Assembly: GCA_947579665.1 (NCBI GenBank)
Contig: CANPUZ010000031.1
Location: 310,001 to 374,000, forward strand
From: Sympetrum striolatum
Taxonomy: Eukaryota; Arthropoda; Insecta; Odonata; Libellulidae
DNA: 64,000 nt
Reading direction: 5' to 3'
A model generated the notes under the pieces. It did no database searches, had not been told where the DNA came from, and was given only the letters and a program-made list of their open reading frames with translations. This document shows positions 49,225 to 62,513 of the stretch, in pieces; within the stretch, counting starts at the first letter, position 1, and every line of letters starts with the position of its first letter. The translations under genes were made by a program, and so were the position numbers.

Positions 49225-49296
49225 ATAATAGATAGATGCTTCTCCGGATTCATTCATGGATATACCTATATAGATAGATAGATAGATAGATAGATA

Positions 49297-50373
49297 GGAT
49301 ACTAATTCACAGCCTAAACCACAAGCGTGATTGACTTGAAATTTTTACTGCGTATTGGCCATAACGTGTAACCGCCAGAAAAATTGCGACTTTGCACCTC
49401 GGTGTCATGGGTTCGATGCCAGAAGGACCTATATTCGCGATTTTCTCCATAAGGATACATGGTGAGGATTTTCGAAAATTTGTTTGGTGCACTTCCAAGA
49501 AAAGGAAAGAGTTGAAATTCAAGGGATCGCTAGATGCCGTGGATATCCAACGAAAATCAAGAAGACATTTTCGAATATTGTCCATGGTTCAATTCTAGGT
49601 CGGGGCAAAAATCGGCCGTTTAAAATGCATTGCGGCGATTTTTAATATTTTTTTTGGACAATTTGCCGATGGCATGGAAACTTGAAATTCGGCATAGAAT
49701 TAGATGTCACAAATATATTTCACAATCCTATTTTTAATATTCGCTGATGGTCCTTGGTTCGATCCCAGAGGGCCATTTGCACTTCTCAATGCATTTCTTA
49801 CGGAGATAACGGAAACAAAATTTAGGTACTTCCCGACATGCTATCGACTTCAAACTTTGCATGACACAAGAGCAATTTTATACAAATCAAACTGTGCATT
49901 CACAGCTTACAATATGTCCTGGGTTCGACACCAGGTGTCTCTGCAATCAGAACTTGATCCGATTTTTAGGAATTATTTTGAAACCTTTCCCAATAATATA
50001 GAAACTTGAAATTCGGCATATAAATAGAGATCATTAATAACTTTCATAAACATGTTTTAGATTTCAATAATTGTCCTTGGTTCGAATCCAGTGAGCCATT
50101 TACATTCGTGAAAATCAGAACGTCTTTTGAGGCTGTTGCAGCCAATATTTCTGCTTGAATTATCACACATAGTTAGAGATGGTGATCTACGATTGTGCTG
50201 CATAGTAAGTTCACCAGTAAGACCCGGGTTCGATGCCAGACGATGAAATGTCAGCGAATTTTAAGGAAAACTTCAATCCTTTTTTTTTTCTTTTGAGGAT
50301 TGTCCCGATATTATGCCAATGTGAAATTAGTATTGCCGATCTGCTTGCAGTATGCAAGCTACATTTTACTCGT
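49297..50373 (-). repeat. Array unit, R, standard (1077 bp)
   Basis: All six boxes can be found; M6 reads GGGTTCGATGCCAGAAGG and M5 TGGTTCAATTCTAGG. Linker 49225-49296 has a reversed core and a GATA run. Confidence 0.85.
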
Positions 50374-50492
50374 ATCTATTATATATAGATGCTTCTCCGG
50401 ATTCATTCATGTATCCATACATATATCTATTATATATAGATGCTTCTCCGGATTCATTCATATATATACCTATATAGATGGATAGATAGATA

Positions 50493-51565
50493 GGATACAA
50501 ATTCACAGCCTAAACTACAAGCGTCATTGATCTGAAATTTTTATGACATATTGGCCATAACGTGAAACCCCCAGGAAAAAAGCGAATTTGATCCTCAGTG
50601 TCATGGGTTCGATTCCAGAGGGTCCCAAAGTCCCGATTTTTCCCGTTTAAATGCATTGCTTTGATTTTCGGGAATTTTTAAAAAATACTTCCCGTATAGG
50701 TAGAGAATCGAAACTCAAGGAGCCTTTATATATGGTTATGATCTATCGAAAACATAAATGAGTTTTACGAAAAATATCCATGGTTCAATGCTAGGTCGGG
50801 GCAAAAATCGGCCGTTTAAAATGCATTGTGGCGATTTTTAAGATTTTTTTTGGACCCCTTCCCGATGGCATGGAAACTTGAAATTCGGTATGGGGTTAGA
50901 TATCATAAATATATTTCATAATCGATTTTTATGTTTTTCCTGATGTTCCTTGGTTCGATCCCAGAGGGCCATTTATTCCTCAATGCATTTCTTATGGAGA
51001 TAACGGAAACAAGTTTAAGGTACTTCCCGGCATGCTATCGACTTAAAACTTAGCAGGATAGAAGAACCAGTCATAACAAATCGAACTGTGCATTCATAGC
51101 TATCAATGTGTCCTGGGTTCGACACTTGGTGTCTCTACAATCAGAAGTTGATCCGATTTTTAGGAATTATTTTGAAACCTTTCCCAATAATATAGAAACT
51201 TGAAATTTGGCATATAGATTGAGATCAATAATAAATGTCAGAAACATTTTTTAAATTTCCATGATCGTCCTTGGTTCGAGTCCCGAGAGCCATTTACATT
51301 CGTGAACATTAGAGCGTCTTTTGAGGCAGTTGTAGCCAATATTTCTGCTTGAATTTTCACACATAGTTAGAGATGGTGATCGTATATTGTGTTTCATAGT
51401 AGGTTTTCAGTAAGACCCGGGTTCGATTCCAGACGATGAAATTTCAGCGAATTTTAAGAAAAAATTAAATCCTTTTTTTTTCTTAAGAGGACGGTCCCAA
51501 TGTGATGCCGATATGAAATTAGTATTGCCGATCTGCTTGCAGTATGCAAGCTACATTTTACTCGT
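50493..51565 (-). repeat. Array unit, R, standard (1073 bp)
   Basis: The M5 box has decayed to TGGTTCAATGCTAGG; M3 is GGGTTCGACACTTGG. Linker 50374-50492 before it holds two reversed cores. Confidence 0.85.
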
Positions 51566-51584
51566 TCATATATATATATAGAGA

Positions 51585-52512
51585 GGATACAAACTCACAG
51601 GCCAAACCACAAGCGTCATTGACTTGAAATTTTTACGACATATTGGCCATAGAGTGTAACCGCCAGAAAAATTGCGATTTTGATTCTCAGTGTCATGGGT
51701 TCGATTCCAGAGGGCCCCAAAGTCTCGATTTTTCCCGTTTAAATGCATTGCTTTGATTTTCGGGAATTTTTAAAAAATACTTCCGGGATAGGTAGAGAAT
51801 CGAAAATCTAGGAGCCTTTATATATGGTCATGATCTATCGAAAACATAAATGAGTTTTACGGAAAATATCCTGGGTTCGATGTTAGGTCGAGGCAAAAAT
51901 CGGCCGTTTAAAATGTATTGTGGCGATTTTTAAGATTTTTTTTGGACCCGTTCCCGATGGCATGGAATCTTGAAATTCGGCATGGAGTTGGAGATTATAA
52001 ATATATTTCATAATCAAATTTTACATGTTCGCTGATGGTACTTGGTTCGATCCCAGGGCGCCATTTACATCGTCAATTATTGGTAAATGGTTCCAAAAAA
52101 TTCTTAAAAATCCGATCATTTACTGATTGTAGAGACGCCTGGTGGTGAAACCAGGAAACATTGGTAGCTGTGAATTCACAGTTTGATTAGTAATGTCTTG
52201 ATCTTATCTTATACAAAGTTTCAAGTAGATATAATATCGGGAAGGACCTAAAATGTGTTTCCGTAATCTCCCTAAGAAATGCATTGAGGAATGTAAATGG
52301 CCCTCTGGTATCGAACCAAGGACCATAAGGGAACATGAAAAATTAGATTATGAAATATAATTATGATATCTAACGCCATGCCGAATTTCAAGTTTCTATT
52401 TCTAAGAGGGCCATTTACATTCCTCAATTTTTCTGGTGGTTACACGTTATGGCAAATACGCCGTAAAAATTTCAGCTCAATCACTCTTGTGGTTTAGGCT
52501 GTGAGTTTGTAT
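51585..52512. repeat. Chimeric array unit with three inner junctions
   Basis: R orientation (M6, M5, M4) to about 52071, then F orientation (end of M2, box-less M3, M4) to about 52394, then some 30 bp of inverted M4 border (GAGGGCCATTTACATTCCTC), then F again through the plain end. Junctions fall inside monomers. Confidence 0.8.
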
Positions 52513-52572
52513 CCTCTCTCTATATATATATCTATTATATATAGACGTTTCTCCGGATATACCTATATATAT

Positions 52573-53650
52573 ACGAGTAAAATGTTGCTTGCATACTGCA
52601 AGCAGATCGACAACACTATTTTCATGTCGGCATCATATCGGGACGGCCATGAAAAGAAAAAAATGGATTGAAATTTTTCTTAAAATTCGCTGAAATTCCA
52701 TCGTCTGGCATCGAACCTGGGTCTTTACTGTTGAACTTTTTATGCAGCACAATAGAACATCGCCATCTCTAACTATGTGTGAAAATTCAAGCAGAAATAT
52801 GAGCTACAACTGCATCAAAAGACGTTCTAATTTTCACGAATTTAAATGGCTCTCTGGATTCGAATCAAGGACGATCTTGGAAATCTAAAAAAAGTTTCTG
52901 AAAGTTATTTATGATCTCTATCTAAATGCCGAATTTGAAGTTTCTATATTGTTGGGAAAGGGTTCAAAATAATTATTGAAAATCGGATCAGTTACTGATA
53001 TTTGAGACGCCTGGTGTCGAACCCAGGACACATTGACAGCTGGGAATACACAGTTTGATTTGTATACACTTAATCTTTCTTGGTGCAAAGTTTGAAGTCT
53101 TTATCGTGCCGGGAAGTACCTATAATTAGTTTCCGTTATCTCCGTAAGAAAGGCATTGAGGAATTTCAATGGCCCTCTGGGATCGAACCATGGACCATCA
53201 GCGAATATGTAAAATATGATCCTGAAATGAATTATTGATCTCCAACTCCATGCCGAATTTCAAGTTTCCATGCCATCGGGAAAGGGTCCAAAATAAATCT
53301 TAAAAATCGCCACAATGCAATTTAAACGGCCGATTTTTGCCCTGACCTAGCATCGAACCCAGGATATTTTCCGTAAAACTCATTTCTGTTTTCGATAGAT
53401 CATGTTCATATATATAGGCTTCTTGAGTTTTGATTCGCTACCTATCCGGGAAGTATTTTTTTTAAATTCCCGAAAATCAGAGCAATGCATTTAAACGGGA
53501 AAAATCGGGACTTTGGGGCCCTCTGGAATCGAACCCATGACACTGAGGTTCAAAATCACAATTTTTCTGGAGGTTACACGTTATGGCCAATATGTCGTAA
53601 AAATTTCAAGCCATTGACGCTAGTGGTTTAGCCTGTGACTTTGTATCCTC
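52573..53650 (+). repeat. Array unit, F, standard (1078 bp)
   Basis: M2 reads GGATTCGAATCAAGG. Linker 52513-52572 holds a damaged reversed core (GACGTTTCTCCGGATA). Confidence 0.85.
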
Positions 53651-53703
53651 TCTCTATATATCTATTATATATAGATGCTTCTCCGGATTCATTCATATAT
53701 CAT

Positions 53704-54781
53704 ACGAGTAAAATGTTGCTTGCATACTGCAAGCAGATCGACAACACTATTTTCATGTCGGCATCATATCGGGACGGCCATCAAAAGAAAAAAATGGATT
53801 GAAATTTTTCTTAAAATTCGCTGAAATTCCATCGTCTGGCATCAAACCCGGGTCTTTACTGTGAACTTACTATGCAGCACAATAGAACATCACCATCTCT
53901 AACTATATGTGAAAATTCAAGCAGAAATATGGACTACAACTGCCTCAAAAGACGTTCTAATTTTCACGAATGTAAATGGCTCTCTGGATTCGAACCAAGG
54001 ACGACTTTCTAAAATAAAAAAATGTTTCTGAAAGTTTTTTTATGATCTCTATCTATATGCCAAATTTGAAGTTTCTAAATTATTGGCAAAGGTTTCAAAA
54101 TAATTCCTAAAAATCGGACCAACTTCTGATTGCAGAGACACCTGGTGTCGAACCCAGGACACATTGATATCTGTGAATACACGGTTTGATTTGAATGGAC
54201 TAGATCATTCTTTGTACAAAGTTTGAAGTCGATATTGTGCCGGGAAGTACCTAAAATGTGTTTCCGTAATCTCCATAAGAAATGCATTGAGCAATGTAAA
54301 TGGCCCTCTGGGATCGAACCAAGGACCATAAGGGAATATGTTAAATTTGATTATGAAATATAATTATGATATGTAACGCCATGCCGAATTTCAAGTTTCT
54401 AGGCCATCGGAAAAGGGTTCAATAAAAATCTTAAAAATCGCAGCAATGCATTTTAAACGGCCGATTTTTGCCCCGACCTAGCATCGAACCAAGGATAATA
54501 TTCGTAGATGTCTTTATGGTTTCCTTTTGATATGCGCGGCTTCTAGCGATCCCTCGAGTTTCAACTCTCTCCTTTTCCGGGAAGTGCCTCAAATAAATTT
54601 TCGAAAATCCCCGCCATGTATTCTTATGGAGAAAATCGCGACTTTGGGGCCTTCTGGAATCGAACCCATGACACTGAGGTTCAAAATCGCATTTTTTCTG
54701 GTGGTTGTACGTTATGGCCAATACGCCGTAAAAATTTCAAGTCAATCACGCCTGTGGTTTAGGCTGTGAATTAGTATCCTA
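53704..54781 (+). repeat. Array unit, F, standard (1078 bp)
   Basis: M1 decayed to TCAAACC. Its first 300 bp are close to the previous unit and its last part to the 29529 unit. Confidence 0.85.
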
Positions 54782-54857
54782 TCTATCTATCTATATAGGT
54801 ATATACATGAATGAATCCGGAGAAGCATCTATATATAATAGATATTCATATATATAT

Positions 54858-55937
54858 ACGAGTAAAATGTAGCTTGCATACTGCAAGCAGATCGGCAATA
54901 CTAATTTCATATCGGCATCACATCGGGACGGTCCTCATAAGAAAAAAAAAGATTGAAATTTTTCTTAAAATTTGCCTAAATTCCATTGTCTGGCATCGAA
55001 CCCGGGTCTTTACTGTGAACTTACTATGCAGCACAATAGAACATCACCATCTCTAACGATGTATGAAAATTCAAGCAGAAATATGGGCTACAACTGCCTC
55101 AAAAGACGTTCTAATTTTCACGAATTTAAATGGCTCTCTGGATTCGAACCAAGGACGATCTTGGAAATCTAAAAAATGCTTCTGAAAGTTATTTATGATC
55201 TCTATCTATATGCCGAATTTGAAGTTTCTATATTATTGGCAAAGGTTTCAAAATAATTCCTAAAAATCGGATCAACTTCTGATTGCAGAGACACCTGGTG
55301 TCGAACCCAGGACACTTTGATAGCTGTGAATGCACTGTTTGATTTGTATGGACTTGATCTTTCTACATGCAAAGTTTGAAGTCGATATCGTGCCGGGAAG
55401 TACCTAAAATTTGTTTCCGTTATCTCCGTAAGAAAAGCATTGGGAAGTGCAAATGGTCCTCTGGGATCGAACCAAGGACCATAAGCTAATATGTAAAATT
55501 CGATTACGAAATAAATTCATGATATCTATCGACGTGCCGAGTTTCAAGTATCCATGTTATCGGGAAAGGATCCAAAAAAAATCTTAAAAATCGCCGCAAT
55601 TCATTTTAAACGGCCGATTTTTGCCCCGGTCTAGCATCGAACCAAGGACAATATTCGAAGATGTCTTTCCGATTTTCGTTGGCTATGCACGGCATTTAGC
55701 GGTCCCTCGAGTTTCAATTCTCTGCTTTTCCGGGAAGTGCCTCAAAAAATTTTTCGAAAATCCCCGCCATGTAATCTTATGGGGAAAATCGCGACTTTGG
55801 GGCCTTCTGGAGTCGAACCCATGAAACCTAGGTTCAAAGTCGGCTTTTTCCTGGAAGTTACACGTTATGGCCAATATGTCGTAAAAATTTCAAGTCGGTG
55901 GCACTTGTGGAACATGCTTAGACTTTTGATCCCCAGT
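54858..55937 (+). repeat. Array unit, F, alternative right end
   Basis: M1 to M6 present (M6 GGAGTCGAACCC), but it ends GTGGCACTTGTGGAACATG...TTTTGATCCCC instead of the GTATCCT end. The linker after it has a damaged core (TCCGGAGAAGCGTC). Confidence 0.83.
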
Positions 55938-55982
55938 GTATATATATATAAGTATATCCGGAGAAGCGTCTATATATAATAG

Positions 55983-57087
55983 ACGAGTAAAATGTAGCTT
56001 GCATACTGCAAGCAGATCGACAACACTAATTTCATATCGGCATCATATCGGGACGGACATCAAAAGAAAAAAAAAATTCAAAATATTCGTAGAATTCGCT
56101 GCAATTTAATCACCTGGCAGCGAACCCCGGTCTTCCTGGTGTACTTACTATGCAGCAAAATAGAAAATTACCATATCAAACTATGTGTGAAAATTCAAGC
56201 AAAACTATTAGGTGCAACTACCTCAAACGACGTCCTACTATTCACATACACTCCTTATTTGAGAAATTATAATGTGCTCTGGCATCGAACCCAGGAACAG
56301 CATGGTCTTATCTATTTTTTTTCTTAAACAAAGTGTTAATATACATCTTCCATCTAAGCAAGAGCTCCCTTACATATCGATAAATGCATAAAAAAATTAT
56401 GAAAAGATACCCCATAGTATTATATATGGGTGATATTTTTACCGCCCGGCATCGAACCCGGGACTTTCAGGCAATACTTTCTATGCAGCACAAAAGAAAA
56501 ACACCATCTCTAACCGCGTGTGCAAATTCAAGCAGAAATATTGGTTACAACTGCCTCAAATGACGTCCTACTTTTCCTTTATATTCCTTATGAGAGAAAC
56601 GTTATTGTGCTCTGGCTTCGAACCCAGGAACAGTAGGGTCTTATGAAAATTTTTTTCTAAAACTTTTTCGTACCATACATCTTCCAGCCTAGCACGAACA
56701 TCCTATCATTTCGATAAGTGCATCTAAAAAAATAATGAAAAACGGCTCCCATGTATTTTAAAGGGCAGATCTTTGCATCGTCCTAGCATCGAACCCTGGA
56801 TAACTTTTGTAAAAGTCATTGATGTTTTCCAAAGTCCAAGACCATAAATATAGGCACCTTGAGTTTTACTTCTCTACCTATCCGGAAAGTATTTTTTTTT
56901 AATTCCCGAAAATCACGGCAATGCATTCAAACGGGAAAAATCGGGACTTTGGGGCCCTCTGGAATCGAACCTATGACACTGAGGATCAAAGTCTCTTTTT
57001 TCCTGGGGGTTTCACGTTATGGCCAATATGTCATAAAAATTTCAGATCAATGACGCTTGTAGTTTAGGCTGTGAATTTGTATCCTAT
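55983..57087 (+). repeat. Array unit, F, L type (1105 bp)
   Basis: Inverted relative to the 19.2- and 28.4-kb copies but nearly the same sequence. Directly repeated by the next unit. Confidence 0.87.
56120..56971 (-). promoter_or_regulatory. Six T-arm motifs of an L unit
   Basis: Boxes at 56120 (GCGAACC), 56285, 56452, 56618, 56789 and 56965 (TCGAACC), spaced 165, 167, 166, 171 and 176 bp. The third reads, on the minus strand, CCCGGGTTCGATGCCGGGC, a perfect 5-bp T-stem-like hairpin, the most tRNA-like in the window. Function as a TFIIIC site is inference. Confidence 0.55.
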
Positions 57088-57134
57088 CTATCTATCTATT
57101 ATATATAGATGCTTCTCCGGATTCATTTATGTAT

Positions 57135-58237
57135 ACGAGTAAAATGTTGCTTGCATACTGCAAGCAGATCGACAACACTAATTTCATATCGGCATCATAT
57201 CGGGACGGACATCAAAAGAAAAAAAAATTCAAAATATTCGTAGAATTCGCTGCAATTTAATCGCCTGGCAGCGAACCCCGGTCTTCCTGGTGTACTTACT
57301 ATGCAGCAAAATAGAAGATTACCATATCAAACTATGTGTGAAAATTCAAGCAAAACTATTTGGTGCAACTACCTCAAACGACGTCCTACTATTCACATAC
57401 ACTCCTTATTTGAGAAATTATATTGTGCTCTGGCATCGAACCCAGGAACAGCATGGTCTTATCTATTTTTTTTCTTAAACAAAGTGTTAATATACATCTT
57501 CCATCTAAGCAAGAGCTCCCTTACATATCGATAAATGCATAAAAAAATTATGAAAAGATACCCCATAGTATTATATATGGGGGATATTTTTACCGCCCGG
57601 CATCGAACCCGGGTCTTTCAGGCAATATTTTCTATGCAGCACAACAGAAAAACACCATCTCTAACCGCGTATGCAAATTCAAGCAGAAATATTGGTTACA
57701 ACTGCCTCAAATGACGTCCTACTTTTCCTTTATATTCCTTATGAGAGAAACGTTATTGTGCTCTGGCTTCGAACCCAGGAACAGTAAGGTCTTATGAAAA
57801 TTTTTTTCTAAAACTTATTCGTACCATACACTTTCCGGCTAAGCACGAACATCCTATCATTTCGATAAGTGCATCTAAAAAAATAATGAAAAACGGCTCC
57901 CATGTATTTTAAAGGGCAGATCTTTGCATCGTCCTAGCATCGAACCCAGGATAACTTTTGTAAAAGTCATTGATGTTTTCGAAAGTCCAAGACCATAAAT
58001 ATAGGCACCTTGAGTTTTACTTCTCTACCTATCCGGAAAGTATTTTTTTTAAATTCCCGAAAATCACGGCAATGCATTCAAACGGGAAAAATCGGGAATT
58101 TGGGGCCCTCTGGAATCGAACCTATGACACTGAGGATCAAAGTCTCTTTTTTCCTGGGGGTTTCACGTTATGGCCAATATGTCATAAAAATTTCAGATCA
58201 ATGACGCTTTTAGTTTAGGCTGTGAATTTGTATCCTA
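57135..58237 (+). repeat. Array unit, F, L type (1103 bp)
   Basis: Tandem near-duplicate of 55983-57087, offset about 1152 bp. The linker between (57088-57134) carries a reversed core. Confidence 0.87.
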
Positions 58238-58289
58238 TCTATCTATATAGGTATATATATGAATGAATCCGGAGAAGCATCTATATATA

Positions 58290-59369
58290 ACGAGTAATAT
58301 GTAGCTTGCATACTGCAAGCAGATCGACAACACTAATTTCATCTCGGCATCATATCGGGACGGTCCTCAAAAGAAAAAAAAGGGGATTGAAAATATTCTT
58401 TAAATTCGCTGCAAGTTATTCGTCCGGCATCGAACCCGGGTCTTTTTGGTGATACACACTATGCAGCACAATAGAATTTCTCCATCTCTAATTATGTGTG
58501 AAAATTAAAGCAAAAATATTGTGCCCAGCTGCCTCAAAAGACGCTCTAATGTTCACGAATGTAAATGGCTCTCGGGACTCGAACCAAGGACGATCGTGGA
58601 AATTTAAAAAATGTTTCTGAAAGTTATTAATGATTTCAATCCATATGCCAAATTTCAAGTTTCTATATTATTGGGAAAGGTTTCAAAATAATTCCTAAAA
58701 ATCGGATCAACTTCTGATTGCAGAGACACCTGGTGTCGAACCCAGGACACATTGATAGCTATGAATGCATAGTTTGATTTGTTAAGACTGGTTCTTCTAT
58801 CACGCTAAGTTTTAAGTCGATAGCATGCCGGGAAGAACCTAAAATTTGTTTCCGTTATCTCCATAAGAAATGCATTGAGAAATGTAAATGGCGCCCTGGG
58901 ATCGAACCAAGGACCATCAGCGAATATGTAAAATTTGATTATGAAATATATTTATAATCTCCAACTCCATGCCGAATTTCAAGTTTCCATGACATCGGTA
59001 AAGGGTCCAAAAAAAATCTTAAAAATCGCCACAATACATTTTAAACGTCCGATTTTTGCCTCGACCTAGCATCGAACCCAGGATATTTTCCGTAAAGCTC
59101 ATTTATGTTTTCGATAGATCATAACCATATATAAAGGCTCCTAGAGTTTCGATTCTCTACCTATCCGGGAAGTATTTTTTAAAAATTCCCGAAAATCTAA
59201 GCAATGCATTTAAACGGGAAAAATCGGGACTTTGGGGCCCTCTGGAATCGAACCCATGACACTGAGGTTCAAAATCGCAATTTTTCTGGAGGTAATACGT
59301 TATGGCCAATATGTCGTAAAAATTTCAAGCCATTGACGCTAGTGGTTTGGCCTGTGACTTTGTATCCTC
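58290..59369 (+). repeat. Array unit, F, standard (1080 bp)
   Basis: Left end ACGAGTAATATG. The M2-M3 part is closest to 41211-42286. It meets the next unit tail-to-tail across linker 59370-59459. Confidence 0.85.
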
Positions 59370-59459
59370 TCTATATATATATATATATATATGATATATG
59401 AATGAATCCGGAGAAGCATCTATATATAATAGATACCTATATAGATAGATAGATAGATA

Positions 59460-61337
59460 GGATACTAATTCACAGCCTAAACCACAAGCGGGATTTACTT
59501 GAAATTTTTACGACGTATTGGCCATAACGTGTAACCGCCAGAAAAAATGTGATTTTGAACCTCAGTGTTATAGGTTCGATTCCAGAGGGCCCCAAAGTCC
59601 CGATTTTTCCCGTTTAAATGCATTGCTTTCATTTTCAGGAATTAAAAAAAAATACTTTCCGGATAGGTAATGAATCGAAACTCAAGGAGCCTATATATAT
59701 GGTCATGATTTATCGAAAACATAAATGACTTTTACAGAAAATATCCTGGGTTCGATGCTAGGTCGATGCAAAAATCTGCCCTTTAAAATACATGGGAGTC
59801 GTTTTTCATTATTTTTTTTGATGCACTTATCGAAATGATAGGAAGTTCTCGCTTATATGGAAGATGTATATTAAGTATAGTTTTCTGAAAAAAATGTAGA
59901 TAAGACCTTACTGTTCCTGGGTTCGATGCCAGAGCACATAAAAGTTTCTCTCATAAGGAATATAAGGGAAAAGTAGGACATCATTTGAGGCAGTTGCACC
60001 TAATATTTCTGCTTGAATTTTCAAACATGATTAAAGGATGTGATCTTCTTTAGTGCTGCATAGAAAGTATTACCAGAAAGACCAGGGTTCGAAGCCAGAT
60101 GGTAAATATATGCCCCATTTAAAATGCATTGAGTTTGTTTTCATTATTTATTTTGATGTATTTATCAAAATAATAGGAAAGTCTTGCTTTGCTAGAAGAT
60201 GTATATTAAGACTCGGTTCAAGAAAAAACATAGATATGACCATGCTGTACCAGGGTTCGATGCCAGAGCACAATTTCTCTCATAAGGAATAAATGGGAAA
60301 AGTAGGACGAACTTAGGGGCAGTTGAAGCCAACATTTCTGCGTGAATTTTCACACATAGTTAGAGGTGGTGATTTTCTTCAGTAGTAGAGGGCCCCAAAG
60401 TCCCGATTTTTCCCGTTTAAATGCATTGCTTTGATTTTCGGGAATTAAAAAAAAATACTTCCCGTATAGGTAGAGAATTAAAACTCAAGGAGCCTATATA
60501 TATGAACATGATCTATCGAAAACATAAATTGGTTTAACGGAAAATATCCTGGGTTCTATGCCAGGTCGGGGCAAAAATCGGCCGTTTAAAATGCGTTGTG
60601 GCGATTTTTAAGATTTTTTTTCGACCCTTTTCCGAATGCATGGAAACTTGAAATTTGGCATGGGGTTAGAAATCATAAATATATTTCATTATAAAATTTT
60701 ACATATTCGCTGAGGGTCCTTGGTTCGATCCGAGAGGGCCATTTGCACTCCACAATGCATTTCTTATGGGGATAACAGAAACACATTTTAGGTACTTCCC
60801 GGTATGATATCGACTTCAAACTTTGAATGAAATTAGATCAAGTCCTAGCAAGTAATTTTGTGCATTAACAGCTTCCAATACGTCCAGGGTTCGACACCAG
60901 GCGTCTCTACAATCAGTCGCTGAATCGATTTTTAAGAATTATCTTGAACCCCTTCCCAATAATATTAAAACTTGAAATTCGGCATATATATAGAACTTAT
61001 AGATACATTTCGAAAACACATTTTATATTTCCTAGATCGGCCTTGGTTCGAATCCAGAGAGCTATTAACATTCGTGAAAAGTAGGTCTTCGTTTGAGGCA
61101 GTTGCAGCCAATATTTCTGCTTGAATTTTCACACCTATTTAGAGAAGATGATCTTCTGATGTGCTGCATAGAAATTTCACCAAAAAGACCCGGGTTCGAT
61201 GCCAAAAAATTAAATTAAAGCGAATTTTAAGAATATTTTCAATCCTTTTTTTCCATTCCGGGACCGTCCCGACATAATGCCGTTATGAAATTAGTGTTGT
61301 CGATCTGCTTGCAGTATGCAAGCTACATTTTACTCGT
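59460..61337 (-). repeat. Fused array unit, R (1878 bp)
   Basis: M6, M5 and three L-like monomers (boxes near 59920, 60085, 60252) run into a second unit near 60383-60389, which enters inside M6 and continues M5 to M1 and the hairpin end. The first unit lacks its hairpin end and the second its plain end, as after an unequal exchange or deletion. Confidence 0.82.
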
Positions 61338-61340
61338 ATA

Positions 61341-61380
<40 letters not shown>
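61341..61380. repeat. (GATA)n linker microsatellite
   Basis: About ten GATA repeats and no core between two R units. Confidence 0.9.
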
Positions 61381-62456
61381 GATACTAATTCACAGCCTAA
61401 ACCACAAGCGTGATTGACTTGAAATTTTTAGGACGTATTGGCCATAACGTGTAACCGCCAGAAAAATTGCGGTTTTGAACCTCAGTGTCATGGGTTCGAT
61501 TCCAGAAGGCCCCAATGTCGCGATTTTCTCCATAAGGATACATGGCGGGGATTTTCGAAAATTTTTTTGGTGCACTTCCCGGAAAAGTAGAGAGTTGAAA
61601 TTCGAGGGATCGATAGATGCCGCGCATATCTAAAGGAAACCATAAAGACATCTACGAATATTATCCTTGGTTCGATGCTAGGTCGGGGCAGAAATCTGCC
61701 GTTTAAAATGCACTGTGGCGATTTTTAAGATTTTTTTTGGATCCTTTTCCGATGGCATAGAAACTTGAAATTCGGTATGAGGTTAGACACCATAAAAACA
61801 TATCTTAATCGAATTTTACATATTCGCTGATGGTCCTTGGTTCGATCCCAGAGGGCCATTTACATTCCTCAATGCATTTCTTATGGAGATTACGGAAACA
61901 CATTTTAGGTGCTTCCCGATATTATATCTACTTGAAACTTTGCATAAGATAACATCAATTCATTACTAATCAAACTGTGAATTCCCAGCAACCAATGTAT
62001 CCTGGTTTCACCACCAGGCGTCTCTATAATCAGTAAATGATCCGATTTTTAAGAATTTTTTGGAACCATTTCCCAATTATATAGAAACTTGAAATTCAGC
62101 ATACAGATAGAGATTATAGATACATTTCAGGAACATATTTTTGATTCCCACGATCGTCCTTGGTTCGAATCCAGAGAGCCATTTACATTCGTGAAAAGTA
62201 GAATGTCGTTTGAAGCAGTTGTAGCAAATATTTCTGCTTGAATTTTCACACATAGTTAGATATAGTGATCTTCTATTGTGCCGCTTAGTAAGTTCGCCAG
62301 GAAGACCCGTGTTCGATGCCAGACGATAAAATTGAAGCGAATTTTAAGAATTTTTTCAATCCTTTTTTTTTCTTTTGAGAACCGTCCCGATATGATGCCG
62401 TAATAAAAATAATATTACCGATCTGCTTGCAGTATGCAAGCTACATTGCACTCGTA
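61380..62456 (-). repeat. Array unit, R, M3 box lost (1077 bp)
   Basis: M3 reads CCTGGTTTCACCACCAGG, the box-less variant with intact stem halves. Hairpin end reads CATTGCACTCGT, as in the 29529 unit, its closest relative in opposite orientation. Confidence 0.85.
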
Positions 62457-62513
62457 TAGGTATATATATGAATGAATCCGGAGAAGCATCTATATATAAT
62501 AGATATATAGAGA

